A DNA stretch of 39,570 bases from Chloroflexota bacterium (GCA_022561215.1 JADFRQ010000022.1:1-39570); one strand, 5' to 3'. Numbered from the stretch's first letter, positions 1 to 8,948 are shown. The notes: generated by a model from the letters alone, not told the origin. Numbers and translations: made by a program.

Positions 1-236
1 GACAGGCATCATCGATGGTCCTGCTGTCAGATCGCCAAGAGTTTTGAGAAGGCCCGGCGATAGACAGTAGACCAATGAGGTCCGACCGGCTGTCCCCCTG
101 TCGCAACGCAGCATATATTGCGGAGGCTAGAAGGGTTCAGACATCCTCGCTGTGATTGATCACGCTTGATAACGATGCTCGCGAAAGCGACAATCCACGT
201 CATGCACGGAACGGCGGGGATTGTACAACGAGGACA
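1..236. other. no supported gene
   Basis: No reading frame here has a recognisable protein, and no RNA gene is visible. The stretch is probably the upstream region of the broken defence gene that starts at 237. Confidence 0.4.
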
Positions 237-401
237 ATGATGCAAATCGAATGGGAGAAGCTCCGCGCGTGGAACGGAAGCCAGCAGAATGCGTTTGAGG
301 AGCTTTGCTGTCAACTCGCCGCCAGTGAGGGTGAATTGAAGCCGGTGTTTCGAGAGCCAGGGGCCGTTCCGAGAGGTCGCTCAAGCACGAGTCATGCCTA
401 G
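237..401 (+). pseudogene. N-terminal fragment of a defence-type protein
   Basis: Two adjacent ATGs at 237 and 240 open a frame whose first 30 or so residues read like the start of large defence-associated nuclease/NTPase proteins, with the motif GSQQNAFEELCCQLA. In those proteins this region leads into a restriction-endonuclease-like domain of the DUF4297/Mrr kind; I recall this from the family and cannot check it here. After about residue 35 the similarity stops, the sequence becomes Arg/Ser-rich and ends at a TAG. A second open frame, offset by one base, runs from about 355 to a TAG at 565-567 and could be the tail of the same or another gene. I read this as a deletion remnant. It sits next to the OLD nuclease/helicase pair, which fits a decaying defence island. 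Confidence 0.45.
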
Positions 402-563
402 ATTCGGATGGCTTCCACACCGGCTGGCGCCCGAAAGTTTAGGGAGCGTTTATGCGTGTCGTATCGAGTTGCTCTCGTCCGGCGGCCCAAACGAAGCTCC
501 TCACCGATCGTTCACAGTACACCGTGGTGGACGAGATGGGTGGGTCACGTTGCACCCTACGAA

Positions 564-2417
564 CTAGTCTGCAATAGAAATCTGGCTTTCTTCAAACAGA
601 TTTTTGGAAACAAGTTCTTTCCTTGCAGTTTCAGGGTCAGGAGTGAACAATAGAATTCTTAAGTTCTTCTCAGCTCTAGAGAAGCAAACATAAGCCAGTT
701 TTCTGCTTCGGTTGTACTGCCCCTCAGTCGGGTCACCCGACATATTCGGCGTTAGCATTTTTGTGAAGCTATAATTGTTCCACGCGGCGTCGGTATCATC
801 GAAGACAACGAGAACATCCTCATATTGTTCGCCCTTTACACCGTGTTGTGTGCTATATGGTGTGTTGTCGCTGATAAACTCAACAAAGGGTTCTATTTCG
901 CTGGTTGACATCTCCAGAAAGGCATCGGCTAACCAGTCACCTTTGTCGCTCGAATGTAGATCAGGATCATACTGCTCTTCCCTTGGAGCACGATCCAGGT
1001 GTTCTGATAGTCGGTCCGAAATCTTACATAACTTGTTTTCGCGACAATACTGCAAGATATCACTTAATGTACCCTTGCCCCAGAGGTCGGATAGTTCTCG
1101 CGTAAACTTAATTGAACGCTCCCTCATATCCCCCAAGGTTCGATCAGCATTGACGCCTTGCGGATCAAACGCAGGGCTTGACTTTCTTAGGACATCCATA
1201 ACTCGCCGTCGATCCTCGTCTCTTTCGGCCTGAACTAAGGGGCATATAGCACTTATAAGCGGCTTAAGGAGTACATGATCACCTGTTTCGTAGTCATCTT
1301 GGGCTTTTGCGGAGGCGAATTGGCCAGTGAACAGTTTATGTAGTTCGGGAAACCCAAGTCGCCTTGCAATCATTTGACGAACGAGGAAAAGGAGTTTGAC
1401 GTCTTCGCGTCCATCCCATCCCCAACTCTCAAGAGCTTTTTCAAAGCTTGCGGAGGCACGCCGAATCTGTTCTTCGGTGTAGCGTTTGCGTTTCCCCTCC
1501 GGCTCTTCAGCTTTTACTAAACACACATGAACGCTGCCTTCAATCTCAGCATTGTCTCCTGCGGCAAACTGTTTGACATCTTGACGAAACGCGTTCAATA
1601 AGTCGATCACTTTACGCGAGCATCGAAAATTCTCTTCTTTCGTGATCAGTGTGAAATCGGCTTGGCCAGCAAAGTCTCCCGCACGCTTATCATAAATCTG
1701 CTGCATCGGATCACCGAAATAGCCAACAATAGGCAATCCTTCGGTCCCACAAAGCTTGTTAAGTGCCTCTACGACGTTTTCAAAAGTATCTTGCGCCTCA
1801 TCTACAAAGATATACGGGTACTTCTGTCCAATGATCCGGCGAAGAATTTCATTCTCTGAAATCAGGTAGGCGCCGATATCAATAACGTCATCATGATTTA
1901 GTTGGCCTTCGCAGTAGTTGCTGAAATTAGTGTCGTTATAATCAAATCTCACCACAGTATCCAAACTATCCAAATCGGCTTGCAAGGAAGCAATTTTCTC
2001 TCTGGCGGCAATCGCCTTTTTGCTTTGACCACCATTGTCATCATCTCGTTTCTTTTCGATATGCGCCGGAATGACATGTTCGCGGAGAGCTTCGCGGATA
2101 TTGGGTGTAAACTTTTTGATTTGGCTCCATAAGAACTTGTGGAGCGTCCGGACGAGAAACAAATCATCCCAATCCACGCGTTGGGAAATAACTTCGACCG
2201 CTCGATTGGTATACGTAATACACAGAATATTTTGGTCGTTACGGCGAAGGCACGCCCCTTCTGTCTCTCTTAGGTACTGAAGCGCAGAGACCAAAGACAT
2301 GGTCTTGCCGGAACCCGCTCCAGCAATCATCGAAAAACATTGTTTCGCTTCTAAACATCTCCTGATTTCAATATCTGCTTTAGTTTCACGTAACTTTTGC
2401 ATATCAATATCCATCAT
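564..2417 (-). CDS. UvrD/Rep-like helicase, Gabija GajB-like
   Basis: This is a 617-residue superfamily 1A helicase. Visible motifs are Walker A AGAGSGKT (residues 32-39), motif Ia CITYTNRAVE, Walker B FVDEAQDT (about 205-211), motif III GYFGDPMQQIY (about 233-242), motif V HGVKGEQYEDV and motif VI AYVCFSRAEKN near the C-terminus. An upstream ATG would add 15 residues, but the ATG at 2417 overlaps the stop of the upstream OLD gene as ATGA, so translational coupling supports this start. It is longer than Bacillus GajB (about 500 residues) because of a Lys/Asp-rich insert near residues 120-160. Pairing with a class 2 OLD nuclease is the hallmark of Gabija, where the helicase is thought to feed on or sense DNA ends while the nuclease cuts. 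Function in phage defence is inferred from the pair and not shown by the sequence alone. Confidence 0.85.
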   Translation of the reverse strand: MMDIDMQKLRETKADIEIRRCLEAKQCFSMIAGAGSGKTMSLVSALQYLRETEGACLRRNDQNILCITYTNRAVEVISQRVDWDDLFLVRTLHKFLWSQIKKFTPNIREALREHVIPAHIEKKRDDDNGGQSKKAIAAREKIASLQADLDSLDTVVRFDYNDTNFSNYCEGQLNHDDVIDIGAYLISENEILRRIIGQKYPYIFVDEAQDTFENVVEALNKLCGTEGLPIVGYFGDPMQQIYDKRAGDFAGQADFTLITKEENFRCSRKVIDLLNAFRQDVKQFAAGDNAEIEGSVHVCLVKAEEPEGKRKRYTEEQIRRASASFEKALESWGWDGREDVKLLFLVRQMIARRLGFPELHKLFTGQFASAKAQDDYETGDHVLLKPLISAICPLVQAERDEDRRRVMDVLRKSSPAFDPQGVNADRTLGDMRERSIKFTRELSDLWGKGTLSDILQYCRENKLCKISDRLSEHLDRAPREEQYDPDLHSSDKGDWLADAFLEMSTSEIEPFVEFISDNTPYSTQHGVKGEQYEDVLVVFDDTDAAWNNYSFTKMLTPNMSGDPTEGQYNRSRKLAYVCFSRAEKNLRILLFTPDPETARKELVSKNLFEESQISIAD

Positions 2418-4483
2418 ACTGCCTCGCCTTCCGTTTTCGTGCTCATCTTTTTCTCCAGCCACCTTAAGCCCTCTGCAATGTACAGAGGCGTTTCCCAGTC
2501 AGCTTCAGATGAAGCGACATCAAGAGCAAACTCGGTCTTCTTGAATGACGAAGACTTCACCCTTTTAAAGACGGCTTCATATTCTTGTTCAAAGTCTTTT
2601 CCGCCGGGAATTGTTATTCCCACGATATTTTCATCCCGAAAGAGTTGCATATTATGATAAGTAAATGTTTCTTCAAACGTTCGCCCGCACATTCGTTGCT
2701 CAGGATCATGGCCCGCAACAGATGTTGGCTTCTGGAATGCAACGAAACATTTATCATCTGCCAAGATTTGCTTTTCAGGCTCCAGTACGGCCAAGTCACT
2801 TATTTTTGATTTATTCAGAAAGAATTTCAGTGATGCGTTTGAGGTAACCGCTCTTTCCTTGTCTGCCCTGCAAACTTTTCGTTCATCGTTCGGATCAACC
2901 GAATCCAAGTCTGTTATGACAAGGTATGAGATATCCAAGAACTCCAAGAGGCTTGCAAAGCGGTGTGCATAAGCGCCGCCCACTTCTAGTATCGTGAGAT
3001 AATTTCGCTTCAGACTCGATGCCGATTTTTCAATCATCTTCGGCAGGAGGAGGTTCTCGACAGTCCCCTCGACCAACACAGCCGCATCTGCGAAGAACAG
3101 GTCACAATGGGTCAGCTTCAGATATCGCCTAAGAAAATCAAGCGTCTCTTTCTCGTCCTCAGTTTCTCTGGCAGCCGATGCCTTCTGTGGTTTGAAGTCC
3201 CGAAGACTCAGAACCTTTGATGCATTGAGAGTGGTAACCTTGCCTGGGTCTTCTCCCTCTAAAGAGCAACGTCGAAAATATCTCACCTTCTCGAACTCAA
3301 CTGCATCTAAGATATGAGAGGAATGAGTAGTGATCCCAAGCTGAGGCACCATATGTTCTTCGTTTGCATCCTTAGAAGCTTTCTGGACAATTGACCAAAT
3401 ATTCGAAATAAACGTTTGTTGAACTTGTGCATGAAGGTGCACTTCCGGTTCTTCGATAAAAATGATTTGGCAAAGAGGGCGTTTCTCTTCCGTTCTCATC
3501 CATTGCAGGTGAAAATGACTGATTTGTATTGCCATGTAGATGAGATTCTTGAAGCCAAGGCCGTTATATGCTTCAGGTAGTTCGTGCCTGTGCGATGGAT
3601 CAACGTAGAGAAGATCGGTATTGCCTTGCAGTGCAACCTCAGGGCTTAAAGTCGATACGATCCTCATCTGTCTGTCATTAACTGATGGGACCCCAAGGCT
3701 CTTAATGACCTCCATCAAGTCCTGGAAGTTCACTTTATAGTGTTTGTTGAGTGTTTCGTTGTTTTCGTCGATCACTTGGTTTGCTTCTTTCCTTACCTCT
3801 GCTTGTTCGAGGTTCTTCTTGTAGAACGCTGCAAATGCGGTGGATAGCCGATTGCTACGACCGATTTCATGGTCATCGAAATTTCTTTGTGCATCAACAA
3901 AGTCCACTCGAATCAAAGACTGTAGAACACGCCTCCCTTCCTCAGGATCACGAGGAAGTGCTATTGTGCCACCCTCGGTGTTTTCCAAGGCAAAATATCT
4001 AATGGCAAAGTGGCGACTCATATTTCCTTGAAGTGACAGGAAATGCGAAAGTCTCTTCTGTTGTCCGCCATTTTCCAAACGCGGAAAAGCGGATAGATAC
4101 TCAGACTTCAGCTTTTCGCCATCCTTGACGCAGTATTCCAGGCGTATACCAACTTCTTCAACATTGGATAAGGCATTCGGTAAGAGTTCGCCTACCCGCC
4201 CATACTCAATGTCAGGATCTATCGAAAACCAAAGATCCATTTCAATGGATGGGAGACTGCCTACATCAACATCGTTTCCAACACCAAACGCGTCTATGTC
4301 AGCAATTCTAGAGACAGAAAAGTCATGGATGTTGAAATGTTGGCGTATGAGAAAAAGTTGAAAGGCTATAGTCGCCGAAGTTTTTCCGCTATTATTTGGT
4401 CCAACGAAAACGGTTTCTTCGTTTTCAAAACCAATCTCAACATCCTCCAGCCTACGTCTTGTTCGGGCGACTGCGGCTAACAA
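2414..4483 (-). CDS. OLD-family ATPase/Toprim nuclease, Gabija GajA-like
   Basis: This is a 689-residue class 2 OLD protein. The N-terminal ABC-type ATPase half shows Walker A GPNNSGKT (28-35), a signature-like NGLGFKNLIYM (307-317), Walker B IIFIEEPE (340-347) and an H-loop TTHSSH (385-390). The C-terminal Toprim half shows the catalytic Glu in AVLVEGTVEN (near 472) and the DLDS metal-binding motif (525-528). The protein would cut DNA, with ATP binding controlling the nuclease. The start is unusual: the only in-frame start is TTG directly after an in-frame TAG, with a weak AAGGG upstream. The protein begins only about ten residues before the conserved RRLEDVEI strand, so four to eight N-terminal residues usual in relatives may be missing. 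It is the first gene of a two-gene operon with the helicase. Confidence 0.85.
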   Translation of the reverse strand: MLAAVARTRRRLEDVEIGFENEETVFVGPNNSGKTSATIAFQLFLIRQHFNIHDFSVSRIADIDAFGVGNDVDVGSLPSIEMDLWFSIDPDIEYGRVGELLPNALSNVEEVGIRLEYCVKDGEKLKSEYLSAFPRLENGGQQKRLSHFLSLQGNMSRHFAIRYFALENTEGGTIALPRDPEEGRRVLQSLIRVDFVDAQRNFDDHEIGRSNRLSTAFAAFYKKNLEQAEVRKEANQVIDENNETLNKHYKVNFQDLMEVIKSLGVPSVNDRQMRIVSTLSPEVALQGNTDLLYVDPSHRHELPEAYNGLGFKNLIYMAIQISHFHLQWMRTEEKRPLCQIIFIEEPEVHLHAQVQQTFISNIWSIVQKASKDANEEHMVPQLGITTHSSHILDAVEFEKVRYFRRCSLEGEDPGKVTTLNASKVLSLRDFKPQKASAARETEDEKETLDFLRRYLKLTHCDLFFADAAVLVEGTVENLLLPKMIEKSASSLKRNYLTILEVGGAYAHRFASLLEFLDISYLVITDLDSVDPNDERKVCRADKERAVTSNASLKFFLNKSKISDLAVLEPEKQILADDKCFVAFQKPTSVAGHDPEQRMCGRTFEETFTYHNMQLFRDENIVGITIPGGKDFEQEYEAVFKRVKSSSFKKTEFALDVASSEADWETPLYIAEGLRWLEKKMSTKTEGEAV

Positions 4484-4772
4484 CTAGGCCCTTCGGGGAT
4501 ACCGTCAGCGAGATGGCAGCACCCACCTGGAACGAACACCAATGGGCACCGGGTTCATAAAAGAGCCCACTAAGAGTGCGGATGGAAGTGAGACGAAAGG
4601 ATGTTGGCTAAGGAAGACCAGAGAGAATGGTCGCCACGTCGACCCTTGACAATTTATGCCTTCTCATGGAAGTTGTTAGCTGGCTCTATTTACTTTGATG
4701 CATTAATTTAAGATTTGAAACTATACGGCCATTCATCTTGAAAATGGAACTCCCCTAATATTTATCGAGGTC
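4484..4772. other. intergenic, possible group II intron remnant
   Basis: No protein is visible. From about 4490 to 4640 the plus strand has segments (ACCCACCTGGAACGA, CCAATGGGCACCGGGTT, GGATGTTGGCTAAGGAAG) that resemble domain I of bacterial group II introns as I remember them. There is no reverse transcriptase and no complete domain V. Beyond 4650 the sequence is AT-rich and plain. If the reading is right, an intron fragment abuts the 5' end of the OLD gene in the opposite orientation. Confidence 0.25.
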
Positions 4773-5477
4773 TTATTCCAAAACCTCCGGAAATTGAGCT
4801 TGAAACCCTGACAGAGTTGTAGAAGCTCTCATTTCTTCCCCGTCCACCCAATAAAGAAATAGGACCATTCGATGATCCATAAATTGCCTGACCAAGTCCA
4901 ACTCATCATAATCATCAGTAGGTGGAACTCTCCCCCCATCTACACGAGCAGTACAATCATCGATACTGCAACCTTCGAAGGGAAGAACTCTGATAATATC
5001 TTCAGCTAATATCAATTCCCACTCGCCAGAAGAATTCAATTCACTATCTGCGAAAATCATGACGAGTCCCAAGGACTCATCGGCCTTCTCCGGAACAATA
5101 AAGGCAAAGTATTCAACAGCTTCAGTGTCCTTAGAAAATGCTACAGCAATAGTGAGGTAATCAGGTTATTCTGAAGATCCATGTGCAATATCCAAGAACA
5201 GCAAGCATCCCTCTGGGAAGCATTCAATATCCCAAGTTTTCACAAATGGATCATCGATCAAAGGACTCTCTGTACTTTTAGGAACAAGTGTTTCAGTTGG
5301 CGGTGTTGTAAATGTTGGCTCTGGAGCTTTCGAAGGAATTTCGGTCGATGGACTGGTGGGTGAAGTTGTGTTCGTTGGGATAGGAATTGCGGTAGACGCT
5401 TCTTGAGAAGAATTGCAACCCCCTAAAATACCTGCAATTATTAACATATTGATGGGTATGGTGAACACTCTTTTCAT
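4773..5477 (-). pseudogene. IalB-like lipoprotein, broken by in-frame TAA
   Basis: The frame starts at ATG 5477 with a lipoprotein signal peptide (lipobox ILGGC, Cys21), then a Thr/Pro/Ser-rich linker of about 60 residues, then a folded domain beginning VKTWDIECFPEGC. A TAA at 5166-5168 stops it after 103 residues, but the same frame continues without a shift for 130 more codons to a stop at 4773. The two halves join into one domain with the pattern of invasion-associated locus B proteins: WxxxC, then LPFEGCSIDDC, and a terminal SGFQAQF. IalB-like proteins are extracytoplasmic and of uncertain function. Either the gene is recently dead, or the TAA is a sequence error, or there is readthrough. 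No gene partner was identified. Confidence 0.7.
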
Positions 5478-5626
5478 TACACTATCCCAAAATATATTGA
5501 ATGAAATTGATTTATATCCTCAGATTATCGATTTGCCAGGTAACTAGCTATTATCGTGCGCCCTATGCGACATCGACAGCAAGCATCTCGGATGCTGATT
5601 AGCCCGCTCCGTATTCGTTCTGCGGA

Positions 5627-6754
5627 CTAGAAACGCCCCCGCAAACGAACTTCAATACGTTCGCTTAAGCCTTTAAGCAGCGGCAGCAGCGCTTCGCCAA
5701 ATCCTTTAACGAGCACTTCGTCCGCCACGCCGTCCAAAACGAATTTTTGCTCATCGGCGTCAACATTCATCGCCGCGCGCGCAAAACGCCGCATCCCGGT
5801 GAAAGCGATCCGCTCCGGCGATCGTCGCGCGTCGTCAAACTTCGCCGGTTCGCCCTTCGTACCTCGCAGTTGGCCCACTTCCTCTGACGTTAACCCCTCG
5901 CGCACGGCTGATTCGATCGCAGATTTCCAACCCGCTTTTGGCAACGCCAGCACCTCTCGCAATACGCGCTCGGACAATTGATAGCGATCGGCCAGTTCCA
6001 ACAATGGCGTGGATAACTGCAGCACAGAAAGCAGCTGCTGCATTCTGCGCGTGGAGTGTTGCATCAAGGGCTCAAGCTTGGCCCACATCCCGTGTGGCGC
6101 GCGCCGCGCCAGCGCCAATCGGAAGTATTCGAATTCGTCCTTTATTTGCGCATCCGGCTTCACGCCTATCTCCTCCAGCATCAAGGCCGCTATTTCGCAT
6201 GCCTGACCAACTGCACTGGGCGTTTGAGAGTGTCGGTTTTCCAATACCTGCCTCTGCCGAGTAGGGGCCGCGACCACTTCCACGCGTAATTCAGGCTCCT
6301 CCTCCATCCCGTCGCGCACCGAGCGCAAACAGGCTGCCCAAAATCGTCGCTCCCCGGTCTCGATTTGAAAGACGAATTTTCCCTCTTCCGTGGGTCGCCA
6401 TGCGCCGGTGATAGGATTAATTTGGCCTTGCTCCTTGAACGATCCGCCCATGTCCAGAAGCTCCGCAAGCCGCACCTCCCAACCGCGATCGCCCTCCGCC
6501 AGCTCGAGCCAGGCATGCGCTGCGGCGTAACAATCGATGGCGTTATCGAAAAATCGCCTGCGGATCTTCTCCGGGAGCAACCGCCTGGGCTGAAAACGAT
6601 CGGGCATCATCTGACTGGGCACCAAACGCTCAATCCGCTCCACACCATCGAACACCACCGTGTCGAGGCGACCTTCCGGTGCTCCTATTACTACAGAGGT
6701 TAATTGCTCTTCGCCCGATTCCTCGAGCGGGTTGTAACGTTTGCGTTTGGCCAT
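5627..6754 (-). CDS. parB: ParB-like partition protein
   Basis: This 375-residue protein has the layout of ParB: a basic N-terminus, a nuclease-like domain with QGQINPITGAW (109-119) and the box GERRFWA (134-140), then a helical region (about 165-290) that should hold the DNA-binding HTH, and a short C-terminal helical segment. ParB binds centromere-like parS sites and works with ParA in segregation. It is less compact than chromosomal ParB: the N-domain has a long insert between PRRLLPE and the GERR box, which is more typical of plasmid or integrated-element relatives. It lies 41 bp downstream of parA on the same strand, so they form one operon. A short palindrome lies in that gap. Confidence 0.85.
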   Translation of the reverse strand: MAKRKRYNPLEESGEEQLTSVVIGAPEGRLDTVVFDGVERIERLVPSQMMPDRFQPRRLLPEKIRRRFFDNAIDCYAAAHAWLELAEGDRGWEVRLAELLDMGGSFKEQGQINPITGAWRPTEEGKFVFQIETGERRFWAACLRSVRDGMEEEPELRVEVVAAPTRQRQVLENRHSQTPSAVGQACEIAALMLEEIGVKPDAQIKDEFEYFRLALARRAPHGMWAKLEPLMQHSTRRMQQLLSVLQLSTPLLELADRYQLSERVLREVLALPKAGWKSAIESAVREGLTSEEVGQLRGTKGEPAKFDDARRSPERIAFTGMRRFARAAMNVDADEQKFVLDGVADEVLVKGFGEALLPLLKGLSERIEVRLRGRF

Positions 6755-6778
6755 AAGGTTCCTCGCTGTCTACAAATA

Positions 6779-6792
6779 CGAACCGCGGTTCG
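6779..6792. promoter_or_regulatory. 14-bp palindrome between parA and parB
   Basis: CGAACCGCGGTTCG is a perfect palindrome in the 41-bp gap between parA and parB. It is a candidate ParB-binding (parS-like) or operator site. It does not match the canonical chromosomal parS, and I saw no second copy in the window. Confidence 0.35.
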
Positions 6793-6795
6793 CAA

Positions 6796-7644
6796 TTACC
6801 CTGACTGCGGTCTTGTGCGCCGCACTACTTCATTCACCAGCCTGGCATATTCCTGCGTAGCCCTCGAGCTCGACTCGAGACGCCCGTCCTGGCGTGAGCG
6901 CGGCGGCCGGTAGGTGAACACGTCCATATGCGCCGAATGGGCGTAGGTAAGGTCGGTCGTCTCATGGATCGGCTGCAGCGTTCTCTCAGGATAATGCTCC
7001 CGTAAATAGTCCACGATCTCCTGAACTTCGACGCGCTGCTGTACACAACGCGTAGGTAAATAACCCAAAATACGGAGGTCGTCCTTGGCTAAGTGCAGAC
7101 GCACTTGCTCGATCGCATGCTGTAAATCCTTGAGCCCCGTAAGCCCCAGGTAGGATGGCTCGACGGGGATTAAGACATGGGTTGCTGCCACCAGTGCATT
7201 GATCATCAAATCATCCAGGGTTGGAGGCGTATCGATGATAATATAGGCATACGTATCTGCAATTGGTGCCAAAGCGCGCGCCAAACGCTGCTCGCGGGCG
7301 AGCAGGGATGGCAAACGCGCACGCGCAGCGACCATGGCCTGCGTATTTCCCGGAATATAGTCCAAGTTGGATTGATGAATGCCCTGGCGCAGCATACGCT
7401 GGATAGAAGGCGGAGGCGTCTCGACCAGCAGCGCAGCCAGCGATTCCTCTGGCGCCGCCAGATGACGGCCAAAACCCACCGCCATCAGACCATGCCCCTG
7501 TGGATCGGCGTCTACCAGCAGGATTTTGCCGGGATGTGTGCCTTCATGGCGCAGCTTAATCGCCAGCCCGGCGGCGAGATTAACTGCCGTTGTGGTCTTT
7601 CCGACACCCCCTTTTTGATTTGCGACAGCGATAACTATTGCCAT
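6796..7644 (-). CDS. parA: ParA-family partition ATPase
   Basis: A 282-residue deviant-Walker ATPase. The P-loop is KGGVGKTT (residues 11-18) with the signature first Lys, followed by LLVDADPQGHG (Walker A', about 43-53) and IIIDTPPTLDDL (Walker B, about 135-146). This is the ParA/Soj type, without an N-terminal HTH, so autoregulation would fall to ParB or another factor. ParA dimers bind DNA non-specifically and position ParB-bound cargo. The gene reads away from the ExeA-like ATPase gene across an AT-rich 160-bp region, and parB follows it. Together with the initiator-like gene on the other side, it points to a self-maintaining replicon. Confidence 0.92.
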   Translation of the reverse strand: MAIVIAVANQKGGVGKTTTAVNLAAGLAIKLRHEGTHPGKILLVDADPQGHGLMAVGFGRHLAAPEESLAALLVETPPPSIQRMLRQGIHQSNLDYIPGNTQAMVAARARLPSLLAREQRLARALAPIADTYAYIIIDTPPTLDDLMINALVAATHVLIPVEPSYLGLTGLKDLQHAIEQVRLHLAKDDLRILGYLPTRCVQQRVEVQEIVDYLREHYPERTLQPIHETTDLTYAHSAHMDVFTYRPPRSRQDGRLESSSRATQEYARLVNEVVRRTRPQSG

Positions 7645-7746
7645 TTTGGCCCTCGGCTATCCATTAATAATAGCATATTCCAAATATCCGCTACGCTTCG
7701 ATTTAGCGTAATTTCCTTAAAGTTTTCAGGAATTAGGGTATTTTAG

Positions 7747-7775
7747 TTGATTCGGGCTTTCATTTGTGGGATAAT
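7747..7775 (+). promoter_or_regulatory. sigma70-type promoter for the replication gene cluster
   Basis: TTGATT (7747-7752) and GATAAT (7770-7775) are separated by exactly 17 bp, a near-consensus housekeeping promoter. It lies 28 bp before the ATG of the ExeA-like gene, in the divergent AT-rich region shared with parA. Confidence 0.65.
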
Positions 7776-7803
7776 ACCCCCGCTTCGGGAGGAGAACACA
7801 GCT

Positions 7804-8622
7804 ATGCTACGCGACGAGGAATGGCACCTCGTACATCTTGAGCGCCTGGGTTTGAAGGAAGATCCCTTTACGTTATCCGCCGATCCGCGCTATCTTTATC
7901 TTGGTCCTGAACACCTGGCCGTGTATCGTCAGGTGCAGGGCGTGATCGCCCGCCGCCGCGGGCTTGCGCTCATCACCGGGGACATGGGGATGGGCAAAAG
8001 CAGCCTGGCCCGACGTCTTTTTGATGTCTACGCCCCTGAGGAGACGGTTGCCATCCATTATATCCACACAGCCGCATTTAAGTCGGCAATGGACGCCGCG
8101 CGTCAAATATCGACCGCCATGGGGCTCGCAGCGCAGCGCAGCCTCCAGCGCCAGATGGAGGCGCTGGAGCAGGCGATGGCCGACTCCTACCGTGCGGGTA
8201 ACAATGTGGTCCTGCTCCTCGACGACGCCCAATTGATGGTGCGCGAGGCGCTGGAGGTCATCCATCGCCTTTACAATTTCGATTATGACGCCAAAGTGAT
8301 TCAAATTCTGGCCTTCGGGCAGCAAGAACTGTCTGACCTTTTTCAGTCCGACAAGGCGGTAAATGCGCGCGTTTTTGTACGTATGGTCCTCCCACCGCTT
8401 GCGCTTCCGAGCGCTTTGCAGATGATTCTCTTCCGTTTGCAGGTTGCCGGCCGCAGCGCGCCGCTGATCGCCGATGATGCCTTTGAACTGCTCTATGAAG
8501 AATCGCGCGGCGTGCCGCGTGAAATCGTGCGTCTCTGCGCTATCGCCACGGACTATCTCTTGCAAACGGATGAACACATCATCAGCGCTGAAATTGCATC
8601 CAAAGCGATGAATCACCCGTGA
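7804..8622 (+). CDS. ExeA/TniB-like AAA ATPase
   Basis: The ATG at 7804 follows a good ribosome binding site (GGGAGGAG) and gives 272 residues; an upstream TTG lies inside the promoter. The N-terminal LGLKEDPFTLSADPRYLYLGPEH is the usual opening of ExeA/GspA-type AAA+ ATPases. Walker A is GDMGMGKSS (59-67) and Walker B is VVLLLDDAQLM (about 135-146). The family includes ExeA of type II secretion and TniB/MuB-like transposition or replication accessory ATPases that bind DNA or load a partner. No transposase or secretion gene is nearby, while parAB and an initiator-like gene are, so I infer a replication or partition helper such as a loader for the initiator. It overlaps the next gene by four bases. 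Confidence 0.75.
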   Translation: MLRDEEWHLVHLERLGLKEDPFTLSADPRYLYLGPEHLAVYRQVQGVIARRRGLALITGDMGMGKSSLARRLFDVYAPEETVAIHYIHTAAFKSAMDAARQISTAMGLAAQRSLQRQMEALEQAMADSYRAGNNVVLLLDDAQLMVREALEVIHRLYNFDYDAKVIQILAFGQQELSDLFQSDKAVNARVFVRMVLPPLALPSALQMILFRLQVAGRSAPLIADDAFELLYEESRGVPREIVRLCAIATDYLLQTDEHIISAEIASKAMNHP

Positions 8623-8948
8623 ACCCTGAACCTTTATCTCTCACCAAATCGGCCTGGATTCAGCTTTACGAGGCCAGACGTCAAGCACCACCCACGCGCA
8701 CACGTCCGCGCGGCAGACCACCGCGCGTGACGCCGCGCCGGTCAACCCTGGTCCATTTAACAGACGGCGAGCGCACGGAAATCGACATCTGGCAGGCTCG
8801 AATTTCCTTATTGCTGGGTCGCAAGGTATCACTCGGCGAGACAGTCGGTATCCTGGCGCGCGTCTGCAGCGCCCGGCTCCCTCTGGTAGAGCGCGGCGAA
8901 ACCAGCACTACATTAGCAGAACTCGTGCGCTTGCTGGTGGGTGAATAG
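8619..8948 (+). CDS. small basic protein of the replication cluster
   Basis: A 109-residue protein starting with GTG, overlapping the previous stop as GTGA, which argues for translational coupling. The first 45 residues are rich in Arg and Pro (TRTRPRGRPPRVTPRR), like an AT-hook-like or nucleic-acid-binding tail. The rest (about 46-109) is a predicted helical fold with the pattern TDGERTEIDIWQARISLLLGRKVS, which resembles ribbon-helix-helix or coiled partition-type proteins without matching one I know. I infer a DNA-binding accessory of the ATPase or initiator. No function is claimed. Confidence 0.6.
   Translation: MNPEPLSLTKSAWIQLYEARRQAPPTRTRPRGRPPRVTPRRSTLVHLTDGERTEIDIWQARISLLLGRKVSLGETVGILARVCSARLPLVERGETSTTLAELVRLLVGE

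Noticed and set aside
5166-5168. TAA in the IalB gene as recoding, by analogy to the TGA selenoprotein
   Set aside because: TAA is not used for Sec or Pyl, and core genes here end with normal TAA, TAG and TGA.
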